From the NCBI GenBank assembly GCA_013202595.1, contig JABMPV010000314.1, positions 1 through 6,003 of the forward strand: a stretch of DNA of 6,003 nucleotides, read 5' to 3'. The notes under the pieces were generated by a model. The model did not search any database and was not told the origin of the DNA. It worked only from the letters and a program-made list of their open reading frames with translations. The translations under genes were made by a program, and so were the position numbers. This document shows, piece after piece, positions 1 to 5,404 of this stretch (its first letter is position 1; every line of letters starts with the position of its first letter). The stretch comes from a bacterium. Lineage in GTDB: Bacteria > Actinomycetota > Acidimicrobiia > Spongiisociales > UBA11373.

Positions 1-912
1 TCGGGCAACGTGATCTCTCTGTATGCCAAAGGCCTAACGACCGGCGAGATTCAGGGGCACCTGTCCGAGATCTACGACACTGACGTGTCGAGGGACACGA
101 TCAGTCGGATCACTGACCGGGTTGTCGAGGACATGGTGGTGTGGCAGAACCGGCCCTTGGACCCGGTGTATCCGGTGGTGTTGATCGACGCGGTAGTGAT
201 CAAGGTCCGTGACACCCAGGTCGCCAACCGGCCCGTCTATGTGGCCATAGGTGTCGATGTGGATGGGGAACGCGACGTCCTGGGCTTGTGGATCGGCCCA
301 TCGGGTGGCGAGGGCGCCAAACAGTGGATGACCATGCTTACCGAACTCAGGAATCGTGGGCTGAAGGACGCTCTGGTGGTCTGCTGTGACGGGCTCCGGG
401 GCCTACCGGATGCGATCCGAGTCACCTGGCCCGAAGCGACAGTGCAGACCTGTGTGGTGCACATGGTCCGCAACAGCCTCCGATACGCATCGAAGCAGCA
501 CTGGTCCAAGATCACTCCCCAGATGCGGGCCATCTACACCGCTCCGACCGTGGCGGCCGCCGAAGCCCACTTCGAAACGTTCGCTGACGACTGGCGAGAG
601 ACCTATCCCGCCATGATCCGCTCGTGGGAGAACCAGTGGGCCGAGTTCGTCCCATTCTTGGAGTTCCCCGTCGAGCTGCGCCGCATCGTCTACACCACCA
701 ACGCCATCGAGAGCCTCAACGCCCGGTTCCGCAGGGCTGTGCGGCACCGGGGACACTTCCCCACCGAACAAGCCGCATTGAAAGTCCTCTACCTCGTCGC
801 CACGACCCGTAGGAAGAATCGTGCCAACATGACAGGAAGGATCAACAGCTGGAAAACCATCCTCAACGCACTCACCGTCCACTACGGCGACCGGATCGCC
901 AACCACATCTAA
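1..912 (+). CDS. IS256-family transposase, N-terminus outside the window
   Basis: Transposase of the mutator-like DDE class, which cuts and joins element ends during copy-out transposition. The frame is open from base 1. The GTG at position 10 is an internal valine, not the start, because family members align upstream of it; about 100 N-terminal residues are missing from a protein of roughly 400. Counting from that GTG, the first catalytic Asp is residue 60 (VVLIDAV), the second is residue 127 (CCDGLRG), and the Glu is residue 234 (TTNAIESLN). Between the second Asp and the Glu lies the family's C-x2-H motif (CVVHMVRNS, C148 and H151). The region around residues 9-38 (LTTGEIQGHL...SRDTISRITD) matches the helical DNA-binding segment that precedes the catalytic core. 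All three catalytic residues are intact and the reading frame has no lesion, so the part seen here could belong to an active element. Assignment to IS256 is secure; the subgroup is not determined. Confidence 0.95.
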   Translation, partial: SGNVISLYAKGLTTGEIQGHLSEIYDTDVSRDTISRITDRVVEDMVVWQNRPLDPVYPVVLIDAVVIKVRDTQVANRPVYVAIGVDVDGERDVLGLWIGPSGGEGAKQWMTMLTELRNRGLKDALVVCCDGLRGLPDAIRVTWPEATVQTCVVHMVRNSLRYASKQHWSKITPQMRAIYTAPTVAAAEAHFETFADDWRETYPAMIRSWENQWAEFVPFLEFPVELRRIVYTTNAIESLNARFRRAVRHRGHFPTEQAALKVLYLVATTRRKNRANMTGRINSWKTILNALTVHYGDRIANHI

Positions 913-932
913 TGCACACCACCACACCCGGA

Positions 933-957
933 TACACAAAGAATCTGACAGACCCCC
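933..957. repeat. Presumed right terminal inverted repeat of the IS256 element
   Basis: On the minus strand this reads GGGGGTCTGTCAGATTCTTT followed by GTGT. The GGTCTGTCAGA-type terminus is typical of actinobacterial IS256 elements. It lies 20 bases after the transposase stop. The matching left repeat is outside the window, so the exact outer boundary (about 955-957) is estimated. Confidence 0.6.
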
Positions 958-960
958 ACC

Positions 961-992
961 AGGGTGGGGAATTTCGATGAGCGGCGTCAGCA
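961..992. repeat. Possible terminus of an IS21-type element (remnant)
   Basis: The segment GTGGGGAATTTCGATGAGCG, continuing GCGTCAGCA, resembles the repeated GTGGGGAATTTTC units and CA-ending terminus that I associate with IS21-family right ends. It directly abuts the IS256 end, so IS256 may have inserted into or beside it. No istA or istB coding sequence is visible. The resemblance is from memory of the family and has not been checked. Confidence 0.3.
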
Positions 993-1085
993 TTCACGCC
1001 CAGACCGTCGCAACAGTCGGATCAGTGCTCTACCGGGGATTTGAGACCCACCGTGACTATTCGTGTGATTCCTAGACACGATCAC

Positions 1086-1103
1086 CGGGGCCAAGGTGCC
1101 CCG
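1086..1103. other. Short perfect hairpin
   Basis: CGGGGC and GCCCCG form a perfect 6-bp GC stem around a 6-base loop (CAAGGT). On the minus strand it follows the larger hairpin at 1110-1141 by six bases, so the two would form tandem stem-loops downstream of the tRNA 3' end. It has no T-tract on either strand, so it is at best an accessory terminator element. Confidence 0.35.
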
Positions 1104-1141
1104 ACAAAGAACAGAACCACTGCTCGTACAGGGGTTCTGTT
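1104..1141 (-). terminator. Hairpin downstream of the tRNA 3' end, probable terminator
   Basis: Reading the minus strand, AACAGAACC (1141-1133) pairs perfectly over 9 bp with GGTTCTGTT (1118-1110). Inner CTG/CAG pairing is also possible around the TACGAG loop. The stem is followed by CTTTGT, a short T-rich run. It begins three bases after the tRNA-like sequence ends, which is where a tRNA terminator belongs. This suggests that the DNA on the left is the original chromosomal context downstream of the tRNA gene. Confidence 0.55.
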
Positions 1142-1144
1142 TCG

Positions 1145-1186
1145 TAGCGGGGGGAGGATTTGAACCTCCGACCTTCGGGTTGTGAG
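1145..1186 (-). pseudogene. 3' half of a tRNA gene (initiator tRNA-like), putative attachment site
   Basis: On the minus strand the sequence runs from an anticodon loop CTCACAA through a 3' anticodon strand CCCGA and variable region AGGTC. It continues into a T arm of GGAGG, TTCAAAT and CCTCC, then a 3' acceptor strand CCCCGCT with A and C following. The acceptor CCCCGCTAC, together with the CCC beginning the 3' anticodon strand, fits bacterial initiator tRNA-Met. That tRNA would normally read CTCATAA in the loop, so one base differs here. The required 5' anticodon strand TCGGG is absent; the sequence beyond the loop is AGCAA. There is no D arm or 5' acceptor either, so this cannot be a functional tRNA. 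Integrases commonly recombine between the anticodon loop and the 3' end of tRNA genes and leave exactly this fragment at the far end of an island. The tRNA 3'-half identity is solid; the initiator assignment and the attachment-site role are inferences. Confidence 0.7.
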
Positions 1187-1200
1187 TTGCTTCTGGGGGC

Positions 1201-1240
1201 TACTCGTTAACTCTCGTTGTTGCTCAATAGTGCTCGCTAC
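1201..1240. repeat. Four decamer repeats in exact 10-bp phase
   Basis: Four consecutive decamers, TACTCGTTAA, CTCTCGTTGT, TGCTCAATAG and TGCTCGCTAC, share CTC at positions 3-5 and T at position 8. Three of the four also have G at position 6. The CTC triplets start at 1203, 1213, 1223 and 1233, so all face the same side of the DNA helix. On the minus strand the unit reads roughly TAACGAGCA. They start 15 bases from the tRNA fragment, where arm-type integrase or recombination-factor sites would be expected in an attachment region. A role in binding such a protein is inferred. Confidence 0.5.
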
Positions 1241-1301
1241 CTGGGGTTTCGCGGAAGGTGCATGATGGATGATGCCTGTGGATAACCCCTCATGCCGCCC
1301 C

Positions 1302-1325
1302 ATCCGCTAGAGGATCCGTTAGAAG
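1302..1325 (+). repeat. 12-bp tandem direct repeat upstream of the operon promoter
   Basis: ATCCGCTAGAGG is followed immediately by ATCCGTTAGAAG, with 10 of 12 bases identical. It ends one base before the large palindrome centred on 1353. It may be an additional regulator-binding site or simple local duplication. The rest of 1241-1301 shows no gene; the only other item there is a 9-base match to a DnaA box at 1277-1285. Confidence 0.4.
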
Positions 1326-1326
1326 T

Positions 1327-1379
1327 GTTCCGGAAATACGTTTGTTTCACCAACACTGAAACAGTATAGTTTCTGGAAC
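1327..1379. promoter_or_regulatory. 53-bp nested palindrome, probable operator
   Basis: Two inverted repeats share the same centre at 1353. The outer arms are GTTCCGGAAA (1327-1336) and TTTCTGGAAC (1370-1379), with one mismatch. The inner arms are TGTTTCA (1343-1349) and TGAAACA (1357-1363), a perfect match. The inner dyad spans the promoter spacer and the outer right arm covers the presumed transcription start, so a bound dimer or tetramer would block RNA polymerase. The downstream gene encodes a helix-turn-helix protein, and AbiEi antitoxins are known to repress their own operon through inverted repeats in the promoter. Autoregulation is therefore the simplest reading. Confidence 0.65.
1342..1370 (+). 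promoter_or_regulatory. Promoter of the AbiE-like operon
   Basis: A -35-like TTGTTT (1342-1347) is followed after 17 bases by a -10 of TATAGT (1365-1370, five of six to consensus). Transcription would start near 1377, giving a leader of about 30 bases. The stretch is visibly AT-richer than the surrounding DNA. The -35 is a weak match, as is common in actinobacteria, and both elements lie within the palindrome. Confidence 0.6.
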
Positions 1380-1395
1380 GGTTGAGTTGCCTGGA

Positions 1396-1402
1396 AGAAG
1401 GA
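1396..1402 (+). promoter_or_regulatory. Ribosome binding site that selects the GTG start at 1410
   Basis: AGAAGGA is followed by 7 bases and then GTG at 1410. The alternative TTG at 1404 in the same frame would sit one base from this site, which is too close for initiation. The GTG is therefore the better start. Confidence 0.7.
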
Positions 1403-1409
1403 CTTGCCT

Positions 1410-2486
1410 GTGGCGAGAAAACGGCTGCCCAGTGAAACGCGTATCGCTCGCGGCGTCGAGCAGATCTTGGTCGAGCGCCTCCCCTCGGGCTGGTCGCTCC
1501 GGTCGAGGACCGGCGCGTTCGCCGCGAACTCCCGAATCGACCTCCTCATCGAGATCACCTCGCCGAGTGGCGAGCGCGCTGTCCTGGCAATCGAGATCAA
1601 GCGACTGCTGGAACCGCGTCTCGTGCCCGAGGCAGCCGAGCAGATCTCTATGCTCACTACCGAAGCTCTGCCGGCTGCCCTGCCCGTCATCGCCGCCGCG
1701 TATCTCTCACCTCGATCCCGGGAGATCCTCGACGACTTCGGAATCGGGTACATCGACACGACCGGGAACGTCCGGATCGAGGGGTCCTCACCTGGACTGT
1801 TCATCTCGACGGTGGGAGCGGATCGAGACCCGTGGCCTCAAAAGAGCGATCTCCAATCGCTTCGCGGTCGCGGCGCAGCACGTGCAGTGAGGGCGATCAT
1901 CGACAGCGCTCCCCCGTTCGGTGTCCGCGAGCTCGCCAAGTCGACCGGCGCGTCTGCGGCATCCGTCTCGCGTGTGCTCGAACTCTTGGAGCGAGAAGGC
2001 ATCGTCACCCGTGAGCCCCGTGGTCCCGTACTGGCCGTCGACTGGCAGTCTGCCATTCGTCGGTGGGCGACGGACTACGACCAGGCGGGCTCGAACATGG
2101 CCGCGACGTTCCTGGAACCCCGTGGGCTCCCGACGATCGAGAGAAGGGTTCGAGACAAGAAGCTCACCTACGCCGCGACCGGTGCCTTCGCGGCACAGCG
2201 TTTCGACCCAATCGCACCTGCTAGAACCGCCACCCTCTACGTCGTCGACGTGACCAAGGCCGCCAACCGACTCGGCCTCCGCGAAGCCGAGGCGGGCGCG
2301 AACGTCGTGCTGCTCGAACCGTTCGATCCGGTTGTGTTCGACCGGACCATCAGCCGCGACGGCCTGCGATGCGTCGCCCCGAGCCAGCTCGCAGTCGACC
2401 TGCTGACAGGACCGGGCCGAGAACCGTCACAGGGCGAGGAGATACTCCGGTGGATGAGGGAGAACGAGGATGCCTGGCGATCCTGA
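1410..2486 (+). CDS. PD-(D/E)XK-like and helix-turn-helix protein, putative AbiEi-type antitoxin/repressor
   Basis: A 358-residue protein starting at GTG 1410, two codons inside the longest frame (TTG 1404), because of its ribosome binding site. Three parts are visible. Residues 10-130 resemble a restriction-nuclease fold: E17 in the first helix, D44 (RIDLLIEI), and E62-I-K64 (LAIEIKR) form a D-x17-E-x-K array. A conserved-looking block follows (AAYLSPRSREILDDFGIGYI, then DTTGNVRI). Residues 170-200 are a winged helix-turn-helix (GVRELAKSTGASAASVSRVL, then LELLEREGIV). Residues 225-358 form a C-terminal domain ending NEDAWRS. The product probably binds the palindrome upstream and represses its own operon. 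Its frame overlaps the next gene by 17 bases, and that gene encodes an AbiEii-like nucleotidyltransferase, so an antitoxin role is likely. It is much longer than classical AbiEi (about 200 residues), and nuclease activity is only suggested by the motif. The antitoxin role is inferred from context. Confidence 0.8.
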   Translation: MARKRLPSETRIARGVEQILVERLPSGWSLRSRTGAFAANSRIDLLIEITSPSGERAVLAIEIKRLLEPRLVPEAAEQISMLTTEALPAALPVIAAAYLSPRSREILDDFGIGYIDTTGNVRIEGSSPGLFISTVGADRDPWPQKSDLQSLRGRGAARAVRAIIDSAPPFGVRELAKSTGASAASVSRVLELLEREGIVTREPRGPVLAVDWQSAIRRWATDYDQAGSNMAATFLEPRGLPTIERRVRDKKLTYAATGAFAAQRFDPIAPARTATLYVVDVTKAANRLGLREAEAGANVVLLEPFDPVVFDRTISRDGLRCVAPSQLAVDLLTGPGREPSQGEEILRWMRENEDAWRS

Positions 2487-3273
2487 TCCGCTCTATGTCC
2501 GCGCCCGCTCGGCGCTGCTCGACGCAACCGACGCGCTCGCTGTCCATCTCGACGCCATCGTCCTCGTCGGCGCCCAGGCTATCTACCTCCACACCGGCGA
2601 CGCCCACCTCGCCGCCGTCGAGTACACCACCGACGCCGACTTCACGATCGGCCCTGCTGACCTCGCCGACTCCCCGCTGCTAGCCGACCTCCTGACGGCG
2701 CGTGGCTTCACCACCCGCGAGCACCCCGGCGGCTGGCTCAACCCCGATGGCATCTACGTCGACCTGATGGTTCCCGAAGCGCTGGCCGGCCCGGGCACTC
2801 GCGGCGCTCGGCTCGGACCACATGGCAAGCGCGTCGCCCGACGCGCCAAGGGACTCGAAGCCGCACTCGTTGACCGGCAACCGATGACGATCGGCGCCCT
2901 CGATCCAGCTGATGCTCGATCCGCCACCATGCTGGTCGCCGGACCGGGCGCGCTCCTGGTTGCGAAGGTCCACAAGATCACGGAGCGCACCAGCGCCGAC
3001 GATCGGGGGCGGGACAAGGATGCGCTCGACCTGCTCCGGCTTTTTCAGGCCACCGTGACAACGGATCTGGCCGAGCGCATCGATCGTCTACGCGCCCATG
3101 AGCTGAGCGCAGCCGTCACCATTGAGGCTGTAGCCCAGCTCGAGCCGTTGTTCGGTCATGTCGATGCGGTCGGGGTCGAAATGGCCATCCGTGCCGCCGG
3201 ACTCGACGCCGACCCCGACACGATCGCAGCGTCGATGACAGCCCTGGCGTCGGACCTACTCGCCGTGCTCTGA
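2470..3273 (+). CDS. AbiEii-like nucleotidyltransferase, putative type IV toxin
   Basis: A 267-residue protein of the nucleotidyltransferase fold seen in AbiEii/AbiGii toxins. Toxins of this kind use a nucleoside triphosphate to modify a cellular target, tRNA in related families. The catalytic signature is present: a GA motif at G34-A35 (VLVGAQAI), D55-x-D57 (TTDADFTI), and a third Asp at D98 (IYVDLMV). The helical half carries the family's K...RxxKD..DL pattern at K166-V-H-K169 and R181-D-K-D184 with D187 (RGRDKDALDLLRL). The ATG at 2470 lies within the end of the upstream gene in another frame. It is preceded by GAGGGAG (2456-2462) with 7-base spacing, so translation is likely coupled to the upstream gene and levels of the pair are linked. 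The start fits a protein beginning just ahead of the first helix. No membrane segment or signal peptide is visible. Fold and catalytic residues are well supported; toxicity and target are inferred from family and context. Confidence 0.85.
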   Translation: MPGDPDPLYVRARSALLDATDALAVHLDAIVLVGAQAIYLHTGDAHLAAVEYTTDADFTIGPADLADSPLLADLLTARGFTTREHPGGWLNPDGIYVDLMVPEALAGPGTRGARLGPHGKRVARRAKGLEAALVDRQPMTIGALDPADARSATMLVAGPGALLVAKVHKITERTSADDRGRDKDALDLLRLFQATVTTDLAERIDRLRAHELSAAVTIEAVAQLEPLFGHVDAVGVEMAIRAAGLDADPDTIAASMTALASDLLAVL

Positions 3274-3277
3274 GCCA

Positions 3278-3300
3278 CAAACGATCAGCGCGTCCGTTTG
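3278..3300. terminator. Weak inverted repeat between convergent genes
   Basis: CAAACG (3278-3283) and CGTTTG (3295-3300) form a perfect 6-bp stem around an 11-base loop, five bases after the nucleotidyltransferase stop codon. The operon and the SWIM gene converge here, so a shared terminator would make sense. There is no T-tract on either strand and the stem is only half GC. The remainder of 3274-3402 holds no convincing gene. Confidence 0.3.
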
Positions 3301-3402
3301 GGCTCCGCCGTCTTGTCGTACATGCTGGCTTGATCGGCGATCTCCACCATCCGGTCGAGTGGACCAGTCGGGACGCCGGGAGTAGCGGCCGAGAGTCGAG
3401 CC

Positions 3403-5169
3403 TCACCAGCCCTTGTCGTCCAACAGCTTCTTTAGGTTGCGTTTGGCGCGGTGCTCGACCCGGACGCGTTCGAGCACCGCCGTGAAACGATCGGGTCGGC
3501 CGGCAGCGGTTGCTAACCGCCGGATTCGGCTCATCAGATCGACCGCCGACCGGTAGGCGGGCGTCTTCTTCTGGTCGATCAGCGCGAAGACTTCGGGTTC
3601 GTACACCCCGATGGCGTCGAGCGGATGGGTGTCCTCGCGGGCCCGCGCCAAGGTCATCCACAGTCGCTGTCTGCACCCGTGCTCGGTGGCTGCCTGCCAG
3701 GCTTCGTCGGCGCGGCCCTCATAGAGCAGGATCTCGGCGAGTACCGACCCGTCACCGAGTCCACGCCCCTGCGATGGTGCAGACCGGAGCGGAGCCGCGC
3801 CGGCCAGCTGCTGCCGAAGATGCTCGACACAGCGCTGCGACCAACCATCCCCACCGGTGGCCTCACCGAGCAGACGCCGGTACGCCGTGAGCGACGGCGC
3901 GGCCACGAATGCGTCCCAGAACAGGCCGACGGCTGCTTCGGACTCGCCCCGCGAGCGGTGGATCTCGGCGAGGAACTCCCGCAGCGGCCCGGTCTGCCAC
4001 GAGCGATCGGCGTGATCTTCCAACCCGCGGGTCGCCCACTCGACCGCCTCTTCGACCCGGGCAGCGTCGGTGAGCGACCGAGCGATCTCCAAGACCGCAT
4101 CGACTCGCAGCCGTTCGTGGCTGTGCACTTCGATGAGGGCATCGGGGTCACCCGTGCCGAGCGCCCAGCCGACCATGGCCTGCCGTACTGCGAACGAACT
4201 GAGCCACTCGTCCGCATCCTCGTCACCGACCTCGTTATCGTTGGGACCGAGTCTCCGCCAGTGCGGCTCGAGTTGTTCGCGATAGGCCGCCAACCCAACC
4301 TCACCGAGCACGTCGGCATAGGTCGCAGCGGCACGGTGGAAGCCGTCGAGCTCCGAGGTGAGCTCCAGATCGACCAGGCGGCAGGCCAATTCGACCGGAT
4401 CGGGCCGGGTCTCAATGCACGCACCGAGATGTACGTCGCTCAGCCGAGCGGAGATGTTCGACAGCCAGCCGTCTGAGTCATCCACATACTGGACGGCCTC
4501 GTCCGCGCGGCGATGCGCGTACTCCGCCAGCGGCACCACCGCCGCAGCATGGCCCGCCGCCGCGAGATCCTCGAGCGTGTCGATCATCCCATCGACCTCG
4601 CCCGCCCACCCCTGTGCCTCGCGGTACCCGACGAAATCGCCGTACGGGGCAAACGCGTCGGCGATTCGTCGCTTCCACACCTCAAGGTCGAGCCCTGCGC
4701 CTCGCTCGGCGCGGGCCTCGGCCAACAGACGCTCACCGAGCCGCCAGTCCGACCCGGCCCGATCGAGCACGATCTCCACCAAGCGCTTGTGCGACAAACC
4801 CTCCACGAACACGGCCAGCTCATCGGCGGGCGACGGGCCGGTTGGGAATGTCAGCACCGAGACGAGATTCGGGGCCGAGGCGTCATCAGGAGCGAGCGAG
4901 AGGGCAACTGCGACGCAGTGCTTGCAGAACGATCCATCCTCGGCAGCGGGACAAGTGCACGACCACCCGGGTTCACCGTCATCGCCCCACAACTCGACGA
5001 CGTAGGGCATCGACCCACGCACCATCGCTCGGACCCGCACCTCGTTGCCTGCTTCGAGTTCGACCCTGCCCTCTCGTTGGTATCCCACGCCGCGCGGATA
5101 CGACCGCGGACCGGCGAGCTCACCGATCGCCGCCGCCGTGAACACACGACTCAGGTAGTAGTTCGACAA
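3403..5169 (-). CDS. SWIM zinc-finger family protein
   Basis: A 588-residue protein. The SWIM zinc finger is intact near the N-terminus: C71-x-C73-x8-C82-x-H84 (WSCTCPAAEDGSFCKHCVAV). SWIM domains bind zinc and are thought to mediate DNA or protein contacts. The rest of the protein (about residues 110-588) is predicted alpha-helical, rich in Ala, Leu, Glu and Trp, and looks like repeated helical hairpins of the TPR kind, ending NLKKLLDDKGW. No enzyme motif was found. The start is TTG at 5169: an in-frame TGA lies upstream and no ATG or GTG lies between, while GAGGG is placed four bases before the TTG, slightly close. The gene converges on the AbiE-like operon and has no visible operon partner. 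In other genomes such proteins can sit beside helicases or MoxR/VWA clusters; none is seen here. The family assignment is firm and the biological role unknown. Confidence 0.85.
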   Translation of the reverse strand: MSNYYLSRVFTAAAIGELAGPRSYPRGVGYQREGRVELEAGNEVRVRAMVRGSMPYVVELWGDDGEPGWSCTCPAAEDGSFCKHCVAVALSLAPDDASAPNLVSVLTFPTGPSPADELAVFVEGLSHKRLVEIVLDRAGSDWRLGERLLAEARAERGAGLDLEVWKRRIADAFAPYGDFVGYREAQGWAGEVDGMIDTLEDLAAAGHAAAVVPLAEYAHRRADEAVQYVDDSDGWLSNISARLSDVHLGACIETRPDPVELACRLVDLELTSELDGFHRAAATYADVLGEVGLAAYREQLEPHWRRLGPNDNEVGDEDADEWLSSFAVRQAMVGWALGTGDPDALIEVHSHERLRVDAVLEIARSLTDAARVEEAVEWATRGLEDHADRSWQTGPLREFLAEIHRSRGESEAAVGLFWDAFVAAPSLTAYRRLLGEATGGDGWSQRCVEHLRQQLAGAAPLRSAPSQGRGLGDGSVLAEILLYEGRADEAWQAATEHGCRQRLWMTLARAREDTHPLDAIGVYEPEVFALIDQKKTPAYRSAVDLMSRIRRLATAAGRPDRFTAVLERVRVEHRAKRNLKKLLDDKGW

Positions 5170-5371
5170 CAGACCCTCATCTCTCCCTCGTCATCGGACG
5201 GGCAGCCACCTCGCCGTCATCCCCGGGGCGAGAAGCGCAGGATCGCCCCTGCGGGATATGTGCCGAGCCTGTTCCTCGCGGATACGCAGATCACCAAACC
5301 CCTCGCCCTCGCGACACTCCAACAATAGACAACGAAATCGCCCACTTTTACTTCCTGAACGGACCGGCGCG
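5170..5371. other. Unassigned stretch between the SWIM gene and the IS3 end
   Basis: This DNA should carry the promoter of the SWIM gene, but no clear -10/-35 pair was recognised. On the minus strand one frame is open from the insertion-sequence boundary down to a stop at 5193-5191, with coding-like content (FGDLRIREEQARHISRRGDP). It lacks a convincing start or ribosome binding site. It could be the 3' remnant of a gene cut by the IS3 element, or chance. Another minus-strand frame, ending at 5217, is also open across the boundary, which lowers confidence in either. Confidence 0.3.
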
Positions 5372-5391
5372 TGTCAACCGTTGTGGGGCAG
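5372..5391. repeat. Presumed terminal inverted repeat of the IS3 element
   Basis: TGTCAACCGTTGTGGGGCAG begins with the expected terminal TG and lies just beyond the transposase stop. The other end is outside the window, so the repeat cannot be paired and its length is a guess. Confidence 0.45.
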
Positions 5392-5404
5392 GTTTCTTCG
5401 GGAA

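Larger units (their letters stand above)
1..957 (+). mobile_element. IS256-family insertion sequence, right part
   Basis: This is the 3' portion of an IS256-type element: most of the transposase gene plus the downstream terminal inverted repeat. The left end and the first part of the gene lie outside the window, so neither the left inverted repeat nor the target-site duplication can be checked. Only 20 bases separate the transposase stop codon from the start of the presumed terminal repeat, a normal compact arrangement for this family. Confidence 0.85.

Noticed and set aside
403..993. 196-codon minus-strand open frame antisense to the IS256 transposase
   Set aside because: Shadow of the transposase in GC-rich DNA; no domain or start signal.
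1277..1285. Perfect DnaA-box match (TTATCCACA on the minus strand)
   Set aside because: A single 9-base match with no cluster of boxes, no AT-rich unwinding region and no replication gene nearby; not evidence of an origin.
1082..1303. 73-codon minus-strand open frame containing SEVQILPP
   Set aside because: The SEVQILPP string is the well-known translation of a tRNA T arm and acceptor. The frame simply runs through the tRNA fragment and attachment region.
3285..3350. Small minus-strand frame downstream of the SWIM gene (MVEIADQASMYDK...)
   Set aside because: Codon content looks coding, but it is only 21 codons with no ribosome binding site and no recognised homology. It could be a gene remnant, but this is not supportable.
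3625..4476. Long plus-strand open frame opposite the SWIM gene
   Set aside because: Antisense shadow in GC-rich DNA. The minus-strand frame has the intact zinc finger and a coherent protein; this one has no recognisable domain.
4513..5328. 271-codon plus-strand open frame opposite and beyond the SWIM N-terminus
   Set aside because: Mostly antisense to the SWIM coding sequence, with Arg/Pro-rich low-complexity translation and no ribosome binding site.
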